The notes: generated by a model not told the origin, from the sequence alone. A DNA stretch of 64,000 bases from Pseudooceanicola sp050897975 (GCF_050897975.1 NZ_JBPAXY010000002.1:496001-560000), one strand, 5' to 3'. Positions 24,400 through 33,558 are shown, counted from the stretch's first letter. Made by a program: numbers and translations.

Positions 24400-25221
24400 T
24401 CAGCGCCGCGCGTTCCACGACAGCGAGGCATGGCGGCGGGTGTAGAACTCGCCGATCATGCCCAGGCAGAACAGCGCCACCGCCACCGACAGCGCATATT
24501 CCAGCGACGAGAAATGCGGGTTGTAGTTGATGAAGGTATGGCCGCGCGCCTGGTCGATGGAATGGTACAGCGGGTTCCAGTCGAAGAGGTTGCGCATCGA
24601 GGGCGTGATCTGGTTGGCCACGAACATCTTGCCCGAGGCGATCATGTTCGCCCGGGTGTAAAGCTGGGCCGCGATGCCGGTGAACTCCGGGAACCAGGGT
24701 TTCAGCGCCAGGAAACAGACCCCGACCGCGATCCCGTAGAACCAGGCCGTCAGGATGCAGGCGAAGGCCCCGGCGGGTTCGTAGATCTCGAACGGCCGCA
24801 CGGCGACGTGGTAGACAAACAGGATCAGCAGCAGGGTCAGCACCTGAAGATACAGCGTCGACAGCGCCGAAGAGGCCAGCGCGATCACCGTGTTCATCGG
24901 CGCGTGTTTCATCATCGGCGACGAGGGGCCGTCCGAGCCCATGACCGAAGAGACCGTCTTTACATGGGTCATGTAGATGAAGACGCCCGAGAGCATGAAC
25001 AGCAGGAAGTCGCCGCGAATCGCCGTGCGGCGCAGGCCCAGAATGGCGAACATGGCGTAGAAAACCGCCATCATGATGGCCACGCGGATCAGGTTGTTGA
25101 CGATCGACAGAACCGCGTTGTTGTGGCTTTTGCGGATGTTATGGGCGGTCGAATGGAAGATCAGCTCGCTCATGGCGATGGCTGACTGGAACCGCGTCTT
25201 CCTCGATCTTTGCTGAAACAT
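24400..25221 (-). CDS. ABC-2 type polysaccharide export permease (KpsM/Wzm-like)
   Basis: 273 aa inner-membrane protein with about six hydrophobic segments (for example VLSIVNNLIRVAIMMAVFYA and STLYLQVLTLLLILFVYHV). The C-terminal block FDWNPLYHSIDQARGHTFINYNPH is typical of capsule/O-antigen exporters. The cognate ATPase is not within the next kilobases on either side, so it must lie elsewhere. Proximity to galU, galE and glycosyltransferases supports a role in surface polysaccharide export. It is divergent from galU across a 551-bp gap. Confidence 0.85.
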   Translation of the reverse strand: MFQQRSRKTRFQSAIAMSELIFHSTAHNIRKSHNNAVLSIVNNLIRVAIMMAVFYAMFAILGLRRTAIRGDFLLFMLSGVFIYMTHVKTVSSVMGSDGPSSPMMKHAPMNTVIALASSALSTLYLQVLTLLLILFVYHVAVRPFEIYEPAGAFACILTAWFYGIAVGVCFLALKPWFPEFTGIAAQLYTRANMIASGKMFVANQITPSMRNLFDWNPLYHSIDQARGHTFINYNPHFSSLEYALSVAVALFCLGMIGEFYTRRHASLSWNARR

Positions 25222-25773
25222 GCGTCGGTTCTTTGCCTCTGTCCGCCGATCCGCCCGGCATCGGGGCGGTTATCCTGCGTCTCTATTGTTACCCAAAGAT
25301 AACTTGCCTCGCCCCGGCGATCAATTATGCCCGACCTGCGCGCCGTTGCGGCGCGGCCCCTTGCGGAGCATTGCGATTATGCGACTTTTCCGGGCAATTC
25401 CGCCTGCAATTTATGCGCCGGGTTGTGTTTGGGGCAGCGACACAGGCAGGGTGCCGCTGCGGCAAGGGGCGGAAAACACAGCGCTCTCGGCGGCTTCCGG
25501 CGCAGGCAGAGCGCCCATGGGCGATGCCGCGCTTGTTCGCGCTACCGGCCTTTTCTTCACGGGTCCCGAGGCCTACGCTTGTCTCGAGAGTCAAACCTTT
25601 GTGAAGCTCCGGCCGGACGGGGATCGCCGGTATGCCAGGGGGTCGGGCGTCAGGGTCGCAGTAGGTGGTTAACGGGTTTCACGTATTTGAACTGGCCAGG
25701 CAGGGACCGGGCCATAGATGATCATCCCGGGGGCCTGCGGGCCGTCCGAACAGCAATAGATTGAGAGTGCACA
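25222..25773. other. 551-bp intergenic region, no convincing gene
   Basis: Separates the divergent permease gene and galU. The first 100 bp contain ATTGTTACCCAAAGATAAC, more AT-rich than the surroundings and a likely place for the promoters. Reading frames exist on both strands from about 25325 to 25760, but their composition is Arg/Cys-rich with no family resemblance, no good ribosome binding site and no codon bias like the neighbours. Confidence 0.55.
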
Positions 25774-26670
25774 GTGCAAAACAAGGTCACAAAAGCCATT
25801 TTCCCGGTCGCCGGTCTCGGCACCCGCTTTCTGCCTGCCACCAAGTCGGTGCCGAAAGAGATCATGACCCTGGTCGATCGGCCGCTGATCCAATACGCCA
25901 TCGACGAGGCCCGCGCGGCGGGCATCGAAGAGTTCATCTTCGTCACCTCGCGCGGCAAGTCGGCGCTGGAAGATTACTTCGATCACAGCGCCGTGCTTGA
26001 GGCCGAGCTTGCCGCCAAGGGCAAGGATGACCTGCTGAACGTGCTGCAATCCACCTATATGGAAAGCGGCCAGATCGCCTATATCCGCCAGCACAAGGCG
26101 CTTGGCCTGGGCCATGCGGTCTGGTGCGCGCGGCGCCTGCTGAACAAGGACGAACCCTTTGCCGTCATCCTGCCCGATGACGTGATCGCCGCTGACAGGC
26201 CCTGCCTGCAACAGATGGTCGAGGCCTTCGAGGAAAACCCCGCCTGCATGGTCGCGGCCATGGAAGTGCCCGCCGACAAGGCGAAGTCCTACGGCATCCT
26301 GGATGTCAAAGAGGACATGGGCAGCGTGGTCTCGGTCAAGGGCATGGTCGAGAAACCCGCACCGGGCACCCAGCCGTCCAACCTGGCCGTCATCGGCCGC
26401 TACGTGCTGACGCCGCAGGTGATGGACAACCTGAACGAGCTGAAGAAGGGCGCGGGCGGTGAGATCCAGCTGACCGATGCCATTGCCGACGAGATCCGGG
26501 CGGGCCGCGACGTGCACGGCTTCCGCTTCAACGGCCAGCGTTTCGACTGCGGCTCGAAGGCGGGCTTCCTTCAGGCCACCGTGTCCTTTGGCCTGCAACG
26601 CGACGACCTGCGGGACGAGCTGATGGGCTATCTTCAGGACGTCATCGCCAGCTCGCAGGCGGCGCAGTAA
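25774..26670 (+). CDS. galU: UTP-glucose-1-phosphate uridylyltransferase
   Basis: 298 aa. It makes UDP-glucose, the precursor of UDP-galactose and of many surface glycans. The N-terminal nucleotide loop FPVAGLGTRFLPATKSVPKE, the QHKALGLGHAVWCA block, LPDDVI and the MVEKP lysine region are all present. The start is GTG (GTG CAA AAC AAG) with a weak GAGAG upstream. It lies 14 bp before galE on the same strand and leads the polysaccharide gene run up to 33.0 kb. Confidence 0.96.
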   Translation: MQNKVTKAIFPVAGLGTRFLPATKSVPKEIMTLVDRPLIQYAIDEARAAGIEEFIFVTSRGKSALEDYFDHSAVLEAELAAKGKDDLLNVLQSTYMESGQIAYIRQHKALGLGHAVWCARRLLNKDEPFAVILPDDVIAADRPCLQQMVEAFEENPACMVAAMEVPADKAKSYGILDVKEDMGSVVSVKGMVEKPAPGTQPSNLAVIGRYVLTPQVMDNLNELKKGAGGEIQLTDAIADEIRAGRDVHGFRFNGQRFDCGSKAGFLQATVSFGLQRDDLRDELMGYLQDVIASSQAAQ

Positions 26671-26684
26671 GCGGGGCGCGCGAC

Positions 26685-27668
26685 GTGGAAAACGTCCTGG
26701 TCACCGGCGGTGCGGGCTATATCGGCTCGCACGCCTGCAAGGCGCTGGCGCGGGCGGGGTTCACGCCGGTCACCTATGATTCCCTGGTCACCGGCTGGCA
26801 GGACGCGGTGAAATTCGGCCCCTTCGAGAAGGGTGACCTGCTGGACCGCGCCCGGCTGGACGCGGTCTTTGCCAAATACCAACCCGTCGCCGTGATGCAT
26901 TTCGCCGCCCTCAGCCAGGTCGGCGAGTCGATGCGCGACCCGGGCCTCTACTGGCGCAACAACGTGCTGGGCTCGCTCAACCTGGTCGAGGCGGCGGTGG
27001 ATACGGGCTGCATGAACATGGTCTTCTCCTCGACCTGCGCCACCTATGGCGAACATGACAACGTGGTGCTGGACGAAGACACGCCGCAGCTGCCGATCAA
27101 CGCCTATGGCGCGTCGAAAAAGGCGGTGGAAGAGATCTTGCGCAACTTCGGCGAAAGCCACGGGCTGCGCCATGTGATCTTCCGCTATTTCAACGTGGCG
27201 GGGGGCGATCCCGAGGCCGAGGTGGGCGAATACCACCGCCCCGAGACGCACCTGATCCCGATCATGCTGGAGGCGATCGACGGCAAGCGCCCGGCGTTGA
27301 CCATCTTCGGCACCGATTACGACACGCCGGACGGCACCTGCATCCGCGACTACGTCCATGTCTGCGACCTGGTCGACGCCCATGTGCTGGGGGTGCGCTG
27401 GCTGGAGGCGGGCAAGGGCAACCGGGTGTTCAACCTCGGCACCGGGGCGGGGTTCTCGGTGCGCGAGGTGATCGAACAGTCGCGCGCGGTGACCAACCGC
27501 GCCGTGCCTTACGACGAAGGCCCGCGGCGCCCCGGCGATTGCACCAAGCTGGTCTCGGGATCCGTGCGCGCCGAGGCCGAACTGGGCTGGACACCGCAGC
27601 GGTCCACCCTCGATATTATGATCGAGGACGCATGGCGGTGGCACCAGACAGGACAGTATCAGAAATGA
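26685..27668 (+). CDS. galE: UDP-glucose 4-epimerase
   Basis: 327 aa short-chain dehydrogenase that interconverts UDP-glucose and UDP-galactose. The NAD loop is TGGAGYIGS (7-15), the substrate motif FRYFNVAGGDP is present, and the catalytic YGASK supplies Tyr and Lys. SSTCATYG carries the catalytic Ser/Thr. The start is GTG. The stop codon overlaps the start of the next glycosyltransferase gene as ATGA, so UDP-galactose supply is directly coupled to glycosyl transfer. Confidence 0.95.
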   Translation: MENVLVTGGAGYIGSHACKALARAGFTPVTYDSLVTGWQDAVKFGPFEKGDLLDRARLDAVFAKYQPVAVMHFAALSQVGESMRDPGLYWRNNVLGSLNLVEAAVDTGCMNMVFSSTCATYGEHDNVVLDEDTPQLPINAYGASKKAVEEILRNFGESHGLRHVIFRYFNVAGGDPEAEVGEYHRPETHLIPIMLEAIDGKRPALTIFGTDYDTPDGTCIRDYVHVCDLVDAHVLGVRWLEAGKGNRVFNLGTGAGFSVREVIEQSRAVTNRAVPYDEGPRRPGDCTKLVSGSVRAEAELGWTPQRSTLDIMIEDAWRWHQTGQYQK

Positions 27669-28711
27669 CCCCGGACGCCGGGGCCGGGGATCCCGGCCCC
27701 GCGCCTGTCCTGTCGCCTTGGCGGCGCTACCGGCTGCGCCTGTTGCGGCGGCGGCTGCTGTGGCGGGCGCTGCGGGCGCGGCACAGGCTGCGCCCGGTGG
27801 CCGATCGCACGGACGGCCTGGCCGATGATGCGGTTCTGGTCGTCGCCTGCGTGCGCAACGAGGGGCTGCGCCTGCCGTTCTTCCTGTCGCACTACCGCGC
27901 CCTGGGCGCCGATCATTTCCTGATCGTGGACAATGACAGTGACGATGGCAGCGCCGAGATGCTGGCGGGGCAGGGGGACGTCTCGCTTTGGCAGACCGGG
28001 GACAGCTATCGCGACAGCCGTTTCGGCATGGACTGGCTGGGCTGGCTGCTGATGCGCCATGGCGCGGGCCACTGGTGCCTGACCGTGGATGCCGACGAGC
28101 TGCTGGTCTGGCCCGGGGCCGAGGCCGAGGGGCTGGCGGGGCTGACCGCGCGGCTGGCGGCGGCGGGGCGGGGCGTCCTGGGGGCGCTGATGCTGGACCT
28201 TTATCCCGAAGGGCCGCTGGACGCCGGGGCCTATGCGCCGGGTCAGGATCCGACCGAGGTTCTGCGTGGCTTCGACCCGGGCCCCTACCGCGCCCGCTGG
28301 CAGCCGCGCCATGGCAACCTTTGGGTGCAGGGCGGGATGCGCGAGCGGCTGTTCTTCGGCGAGGATCCCACGCGGGGGCCGACGCTGAACAAGCTGCCGC
28401 TGGTGCGCTGGCACTGGCGCGATGCCTATCTGAACTCGACCCATTCCCTGCTGCCCCCGGCGCGCAACGCGGCCTATCGCGGCCCTGCGGGGCCTGGCCC
28501 CTCGGGGGTGCTGCTGCACACGAAATTCCTGCCCGATAGCCCGGCGCGCGCCCGGCAGGAACAGCAACGCGGCCAGCATTTCGGCGCGCCAGAGGTCTTC
28601 GACCCCTATTACCGCGCGGTCAGTGCCGCCCCCGATGCCTGGCACGCGGGCAGCTGTCGCTATACCGGCCCCGCCCAACTGGAACAGCTGGGGCTGATGC
28701 GCCGCGACTGA
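27665..28711 (+). CDS. Family 2 glycosyltransferase (first of a paralogous pair)
   Basis: 348 aa, cytoplasmic, with a basic N-terminus (RRYRLRLLRRRLLWRALRA) that may contact the membrane. The GT-A fold shows VVACVRNEGLRLP (59-71), VDNDSDDGS (88-96) for nucleotide binding and VDADEL (141-146) in the DxD region. NLWVQGGMRERLFF, TLNKLPLVRW and STHSLLPP are shared with the next gene. ATGA overlap with galE suggests UDP-galactose as donor, but that is inference. Confidence 0.87.
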   Translation: MTPDAGAGDPGPAPVLSPWRRYRLRLLRRRLLWRALRARHRLRPVADRTDGLADDAVLVVACVRNEGLRLPFFLSHYRALGADHFLIVDNDSDDGSAEMLAGQGDVSLWQTGDSYRDSRFGMDWLGWLLMRHGAGHWCLTVDADELLVWPGAEAEGLAGLTARLAAAGRGVLGALMLDLYPEGPLDAGAYAPGQDPTEVLRGFDPGPYRARWQPRHGNLWVQGGMRERLFFGEDPTRGPTLNKLPLVRWHWRDAYLNSTHSLLPPARNAAYRGPAGPGPSGVLLHTKFLPDSPARARQEQQRGQHFGAPEVFDPYYRAVSAAPDAWHAGSCRYTGPAQLEQLGLMRRD

Positions 28712-28841
28712 GGGCGCGGGGGGCATTCGACCCTTTCCGACAGTTCTGTTTTCATAGAGAAATAGAAGATAGAGTGACCGGGATGACATCGCCGGCAGGG
28801 GCAAGCCGTGGCCAGGGGGCAACCGGCGCAGGAGCAGTGGA

Positions 28842-29852
28842 TTGGGCGTCTTCGAATCCTACAATCTGGGGCGGGAAAAGCGCTTCCTGCACTACAGGGC
28901 GCTGCGCAAGCGGCACCAGCTGAGGGTGGTGGCCAACCGCACCCGCAAGATTCGCAAACGCCACATCCTGGCCTTCACCACCCTGCGCAACGAACGGATC
29001 CGCCTGCCCTACTTCCTGGAGTACTACCGCGACCTGGGGATCAACCATTTCCTTTTCGTGGACAATGACAGCGATGACGGCTCGCGCGAGTATCTGGCCG
29101 AGCAGAAAGATTGCTCGGTCTGGACCACCCGAGCCAGCTATCTGAAATCGCGCTTCGGCATGGACTGGATCAATTGGCTGCTGCTGCGCTACGCCCATGA
29201 TCACTGGACGCTGACGGTCGATCCCGACGAATTCTTCGTCTACCCCTTCTGCGACACCCGGCCCCTGAACGCCCTGACCGACTGGCTGGATGCCTCGGAG
29301 ATCCGCAGCTTCTCGGCCATGCTGCTGGATATGTACCCCAAGGGGCCGATCACCGCGGACCCCTACCGGGAGGGGCAGGACCCGCTGGAAATCGCCAGCT
29401 GGTTCGACGCGGGCAACTACACGATCAGCCGCAACTGGCGGAACGGCAACCTGTGGATCCAGGGCGGGCCGCGGATGCGGGTCTTCTTCGAGGACGAGCC
29501 CTGGAAGGCGCCGGCGCTGAACAAGGTGCCGCTGGTGCGCTGGCACCGGCGCTATGCCTTCCAGTCCTCCACCCATTCCCTGTTGCCGCGCGGGATGAAC
29601 CTGGTCTTCGACGAATGGGGGGGCGAGAAGGCCTCGGGGGTGTTGCTGCACACCAAGTTCCTGGACACCTTCACCGCCAAGGCGGCGGAAGAGCTGACGC
29701 GCGGTCAGCACTACGGCGACAGCCAGGAATACATCGCCTATCACCAGCGGCTGAAGGACGAGCCCGAGCTGTGGTGCAAATGGTCCGAGAAATACATCAA
29801 CTGGCGCCAGCTCGAGATCCTCGGGCTGATGTCGAAGGGAAACTGGGCCTGA
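28842..29852 (+). CDS. Family 2 glycosyltransferase (second of a paralogous pair)
   Basis: 336 aa. TTG start with AGGAG about 8 bp upstream. It aligns throughout with the preceding gene: TLRNERIRLPYFLE (47-60), VDNDSDDGS (73-81), SRFGMDWINWLL, TVDPDEFF (125-132), NLWIQGGPRMRVFFE, ALNKVPLVRWH, SSTHSLLPRG, GVLLHTKFLDT. The two probably arose by tandem duplication and may add two sugars of the same glycan. The donor and acceptor are unknown. Confidence 0.88.
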   Translation: MGVFESYNLGREKRFLHYRALRKRHQLRVVANRTRKIRKRHILAFTTLRNERIRLPYFLEYYRDLGINHFLFVDNDSDDGSREYLAEQKDCSVWTTRASYLKSRFGMDWINWLLLRYAHDHWTLTVDPDEFFVYPFCDTRPLNALTDWLDASEIRSFSAMLLDMYPKGPITADPYREGQDPLEIASWFDAGNYTISRNWRNGNLWIQGGPRMRVFFEDEPWKAPALNKVPLVRWHRRYAFQSSTHSLLPRGMNLVFDEWGGEKASGVLLHTKFLDTFTAKAAEELTRGQHYGDSQEYIAYHQRLKDEPELWCKWSEKYINWRQLEILGLMSKGNWA

Positions 29853-29880
29853 TCGGCCCGAGAGCGGAGAGAGCGGGGAT

Positions 29881-31605
29881 TTGGGCGTCGGGATCGTGAT
29901 GCTGGTCCATACGGCCCTGGGACGGGCCGAGCAGGTCGCGCGCCATTGGGCGGCGGCCGGATGCCCCGTGGTCATCCATGTCGACAAGAAGGTCGGCGAC
30001 CGGGTTTATGACAAGTTCCGCAGTGCACTGGCGGATCAGGATCTGATCCGCTTTTCCCCGCGCCACCTGTGCACCTGGGGCGCCTGGGGGATCGTTGCCG
30101 CCACCCAGGACGCGGCCGAAATGCTGCTGCGCGACTTCCCCGAGATCCGCCATGTCTACCTGTCGTCGGGGTCCTGCCTGCCGCTGCGCCCGGTGGAAGA
30201 GCTGAAGACCTATCTGCGCGCCCGCCCGCGCACCGATTTCATCGAAAGCGCCACCACGGCGGATGTGCCCTGGACCGTGGGCGGGCTGGACGAGGAACGG
30301 TTCACCCTGCGCTTTCCGTTTTCCTGGAAGACGCAGCGCCGGGCCTTCGACTGGTACGTCGATTTCCAGCGCCGCGTGGGGTTCCGCCGCCGGATCCCGG
30401 CGGGCATCGTGCCGCATATGGGCAGCCAGTGGTGGTGCCTGACACGTCAGACCCTCCAGGCCATTCTGACCGATCCGCAGCGGGCCGAATACGACCGCTA
30501 TTTCAGCAAGGTCTGGATCCCCGACGAAAGCTATTTCCAGACCCTGACGCGCAAGTATTCGTCCCATGTGGAAAGCCGGTCTCTGACCCTGTCGAAGTTC
30601 GATTTCCAGGGCAAGCCGCACATCTTCTACGACGATCACCTGCAATTGCTGCGCCGGTCCGACTGCTTTGTGGCGCGCAAGATCTGGCCCCATGCCAACC
30701 GCCTGTACCGCGCCTTCCTGACCGACCCGGCGGGGGCGATGAAGAAACGAGAGCCGAACCCCGGCAAGATCGACCGCATCTTTTCCAAGGCGGTGGAACG
30801 GCGCACGCGCGGGCGGGCGGGCCTTTACATGCAGTCGCGCTATCCCCGCGACGGCTGGGAAGGGGGGCTGACGGGCACCAAGTATTCCGTCTTCCAGGGC
30901 TTTGCCGAGCTTTACGAGGATTTCGAACCCTGGCTGGCGCGGGCCACGGGCTGTCGCGTGCATGGGCAGCTTTTCGGGCCGGGCGATGCCGAATTCGCGG
31001 GGCGTCAGCCGGTGATCAACGGTGCGCTGACCGCCTCGGCCAGCCTGCGGGACTATGCGCCGCGCGCCTTCCTGACCAACCTGCTGTGGAACACCCGGGG
31101 CGAGCGTCAGTGCTTTCAGTTCTCGCCGCGCGCCAATCAGGCGGTGACCTGGGACATGGCCAAGGACGGCAATGCGCAGATCAGCGTCATCTCGGGCGCC
31201 TGGGCGGTGCCGCTGTTCCTGTCTGACCGCCCCTTCAGCGAGATCCGCAAGGAGGCCGCGCAGCAACAGAAGATCGAGGCCGATTTCCTGCACGCCCTGC
31301 GCTCGCCCCATGCCAAGGCGCGGGTGCGCATCTGGACCATGGCCGAGTTCGTCGAGGCCCCGATGGAGCCCTTGCAGATGGTGGTGGACGAGATGGGCGC
31401 GCGCACCGCGCGGCGCCTGTCCGAAGTGCCCCGGATGCGGGCGCTGGACGGGTTCGGCCAATTCCTGCAAAACCTGAAGAACCAGGGGATGCACCCCTAT
31501 CTGATGGGCGATTTCCCCGTCCCCTCGGCCGAGGCCGTCCCGCCAGAAGGGACGGGCGACGAGAAACCGCGCAAACCGCGCCGCCCCTACCTGGTGCAGA
31601 AATAG
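29881..31605 (+). CDS. GT14-type (core-2/I-branching) glycosyltransferase with a C-terminal extension
   Basis: 574 aa, TTG start. The N-terminal half (about 1-265) matches the 'Branch' beta-1,6-N-acetylglucosaminyltransferase family: IVMLVHTALGRAEQ, CPVVIHVDKKV, VYLSSGSCLPLRPVEEL, DFIES, GSQWWCLTRQT and WIPDESYFQTL. The C-terminal half (about 280-545), of the kind seen in roseobacter homologues, is of unknown role. It is co-directional with the GT2 pair (28 bp) and the sulfotransferase (6 bp), which suggests building and sulfating one branched surface glycan. Confidence 0.82.
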   Translation: MGVGIVMLVHTALGRAEQVARHWAAAGCPVVIHVDKKVGDRVYDKFRSALADQDLIRFSPRHLCTWGAWGIVAATQDAAEMLLRDFPEIRHVYLSSGSCLPLRPVEELKTYLRARPRTDFIESATTADVPWTVGGLDEERFTLRFPFSWKTQRRAFDWYVDFQRRVGFRRRIPAGIVPHMGSQWWCLTRQTLQAILTDPQRAEYDRYFSKVWIPDESYFQTLTRKYSSHVESRSLTLSKFDFQGKPHIFYDDHLQLLRRSDCFVARKIWPHANRLYRAFLTDPAGAMKKREPNPGKIDRIFSKAVERRTRGRAGLYMQSRYPRDGWEGGLTGTKYSVFQGFAELYEDFEPWLARATGCRVHGQLFGPGDAEFAGRQPVINGALTASASLRDYAPRAFLTNLLWNTRGERQCFQFSPRANQAVTWDMAKDGNAQISVISGAWAVPLFLSDRPFSEIRKEAAQQQKIEADFLHALRSPHAKARVRIWTMAEFVEAPMEPLQMVVDEMGARTARRLSEVPRMRALDGFGQFLQNLKNQGMHPYLMGDFPVPSAEAVPPEGTGDEKPRKPRRPYLVQK

Positions 31606-31611
31606 GACGTC

Positions 31612-33021
31612 ATGGCCCGCTTCGATTACTTCATCGTCTTCGCCGAAATGCGCACCGGGTCGAATTTCCTCGAGGCGAACCTGAATGCGCTTGATGGCGT
31701 CAGCTGTCTGGGCGAGGTCTTCAACCCCTATTTCATCGCCTATCCCAATGCCGAGGACTGTCTGGGCCTGACCCAAGAGGCGCGCGATGCCGATCCGCTG
31801 GCGATGATCGAGGCGGTGCGCGCCGCCCCCGGCCTGAACGGCTTCCGCTTCTTCCATGACCACGACCCGCGGGTGCTGGACCTGGCCCTTGCCGATCCGC
31901 GCTGCGCCAAGATCGTGCTGACCCGCAATCCGGCCGAAAGCTATGTCAGCTGGAAGATCGCCCAGGCCACCGGCCAGTGGAAGCTGACCGATGTGCGTCG
32001 CCGCAAGGAAGAACAGGCCACTTTCGACGCCGAGGAATTCGAGGCCCATCTGGAGGCCTTGCAGCAGTTCCAGATGCGCCTGATGTCGGTGCTTCAGGTC
32101 ACCGGGCAGACGGCCTTCTACGTCGATTACGAGGATCTGCAATCGGTCGACGTGATGAACGGCCTGGCCGACTGGCTGGGCGTCGAGGCCCGGCTGGAAG
32201 GGCTGACCCAGAAGCTGAAGGTGCAGAACCCCCAGGCCCTGGCCGAGAAGGTGGCCAATTTCGACCAGATGGAAGGGGTGCTGGCGCGGCTGGACCGCTT
32301 CAACCTGTCGCGCACGCCCAATTTCGAGCCGCGCCGGGGCCCGCAGGTGCCGGGCTTTGTCGCTGCGACCCGGGCGCCGCTGCTGTACATGCCGGTGAAG
32401 GGCGGCCCGGACCGGCAGGTCGAACACTGGCTGGCGGCGCTGGATGGCGGCAAGCCGCGCGACCTGATCCGCAAGATGTCGCAAAAGGATCTGCGCCAGT
32501 GGCTGCGCGCCCAGACCGGCCATCGCAGTTTCACCGTGCTGCGCCACCCGCTGGCCCGGGCCCATGCGGTCTTCTGCGAGAAGATCCTGTCGGGCAAGTT
32601 CGCCGAGATCCGCAAGATCCTGCGGCAGCGCTATTCCCTGCCGATCCCCGGCAAGCCCGATGGCGTCTACAGCCTGGAACAGCACCGCGAGGCCTTTGGC
32701 CTGTTCCTCGATTTCCTCAAGGCCAACCTGGCGCAGCAGACCGGCCTGCGCATCGACCCCCATTGGGCCAGCCAGTCGGCGCTGCTGGAAGGGATGGCGC
32801 AGTTCGCCACCCCCGATCTGGTGCTGCGCGAAGAGGAAATGGCCGAGGACCTGCCGCGCCTGGCCGCACGGCTGGGGATCGAGGCCCCGGCGCCCGGCCC
32901 CGCGCCCGCGGATACCCCCTATACCCTGGCGCAGATCCACGATGCGGATCTGGAGGCGCGCGCCGCCGAGGCCTATCAGCGCGATTACATGATCTTCGGC
33001 TTCGGTCCCTGGGCGGGCTGA
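31612..33021 (+). CDS. NodH-like sulfotransferase with two sulfotransferase-type halves
   Basis: 469 aa. The first half (1-245) is a Stf0/NodH-like carbohydrate sulfotransferase: FAEMRTGSNFLEANL carries the PAPS 5'-phosphosulfate loop (RTGSNFL, 14-20), and KIVLTRNPAESYVSWK holds the 3'-phosphate-binding Arg/Ser. The second half (about 250-465) looks like a degenerate sulfotransferase-2 domain: LLYMPVKGGPDRQV at the P-loop position (about 257-270) and RSFTVLRHPLARAHAVF (305-321) at the 3' loop. It would transfer sulfate to a glycan made by the preceding enzymes. It starts 6 bp after the GT14 gene. Confidence 0.82.
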   Translation: MARFDYFIVFAEMRTGSNFLEANLNALDGVSCLGEVFNPYFIAYPNAEDCLGLTQEARDADPLAMIEAVRAAPGLNGFRFFHDHDPRVLDLALADPRCAKIVLTRNPAESYVSWKIAQATGQWKLTDVRRRKEEQATFDAEEFEAHLEALQQFQMRLMSVLQVTGQTAFYVDYEDLQSVDVMNGLADWLGVEARLEGLTQKLKVQNPQALAEKVANFDQMEGVLARLDRFNLSRTPNFEPRRGPQVPGFVAATRAPLLYMPVKGGPDRQVEHWLAALDGGKPRDLIRKMSQKDLRQWLRAQTGHRSFTVLRHPLARAHAVFCEKILSGKFAEIRKILRQRYSLPIPGKPDGVYSLEQHREAFGLFLDFLKANLAQQTGLRIDPHWASQSALLEGMAQFATPDLVLREEEMAEDLPRLAARLGIEAPAPGPAPADTPYTLAQIHDADLEARAAEAYQRDYMIFGFGPWAG

Positions 33022-33042
33022 GGGACGCAGGCGGCTGACACG

Positions 33043-33066
33043 AAAACGGGGCCTCAGGGGCCCCGC
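33043..33066. terminator. Bidirectional terminator between the sulfotransferase gene and ptsN
   Basis: CGGGGCC (33047-33053) / GGCCCCG (33059-33065). On the minus strand it is followed by TTTTCG, so it is best for ptsN; the stem serves both convergent units. Confidence 0.75.
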
Positions 33067-33093
33067 TGCATGATCCGGTCGGTGCGCCTTGCC

Positions 33094-33558
33094 TCAGGCG
33101 GCGGCGACGTTCTGATCCGAGGTCAGGATCGCGTAAAGCGTGGACGGGTCGGGATTGGCGCGAAGCTTCTTGCACAGGCCCTGGTCGCGCAGGCTGCGCG
33201 ACACCAGTGCCAGCGCCTTGAGGTGTTCGACACCGGCGTCCTGCGGGGCGAACAGGGCAAAGACCAGATCCACCGGCTGGCGATCGACGGCGTCGAAATC
33301 CACCGGCTTTTCCAGCATGATGAAGCCGCCCTGCACGCTGTCCAGACCGTCCAGCCGGGCATGGGGCAGGGCCACGCCATGGCCGACACCGGTCGGGCCC
33401 AGCGATTCCCGCTCTTGCAGGGCTTCGACGACGCGCGACTGGTTCAGATTGAACGCGGTATGGGCCAGTTCGCCGACATCGTGCAGCAGGCGTTTCTTGC
33501 TGGAGGCCGAGGCGACAACCTTGATCGCCTCGGGCTTCAGGATCTGTGACAGTTTCAT
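33094..33558 (-). CDS. ptsN: PTS IIA-like nitrogen-regulatory protein PtsN
   Basis: 154 aa EIIA-Ntr. The phosphorylated histidine is His66 in GVALPHAR (62-69), preceded by GPTGVGHG. In the nitrogen PTS it is phosphorylated through PtsP and NPr and regulates potassium uptake and stress responses. It is downstream of hpf (57 bp) in the common lpt-hpf-ptsN neighbourhood, and ends at a terminator shared with the sulfotransferase gene. Confidence 0.95.
   Translation of the reverse strand: MKLSQILKPEAIKVVASASSKKRLLHDVGELAHTAFNLNQSRVVEALQERESLGPTGVGHGVALPHARLDGLDSVQGGFIMLEKPVDFDAVDRQPVDLVFALFAPQDAGVEHLKALALVSRSLRDQGLCKKLRANPDPSTLYAILTSDQNVAAA

Noticed and set aside
25327..25764. A 145-codon frame upstream of galU
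   Set aside because: Arg/Cys/Gly-rich with no motif, no ribosome binding site, and equally long frames in other phases.
29797..32940. A 1047-codon minus-strand frame opposite the GT14 and sulfotransferase genes
   Set aside because: Shadow frame; the plus-strand proteins carry recognisable motifs throughout.
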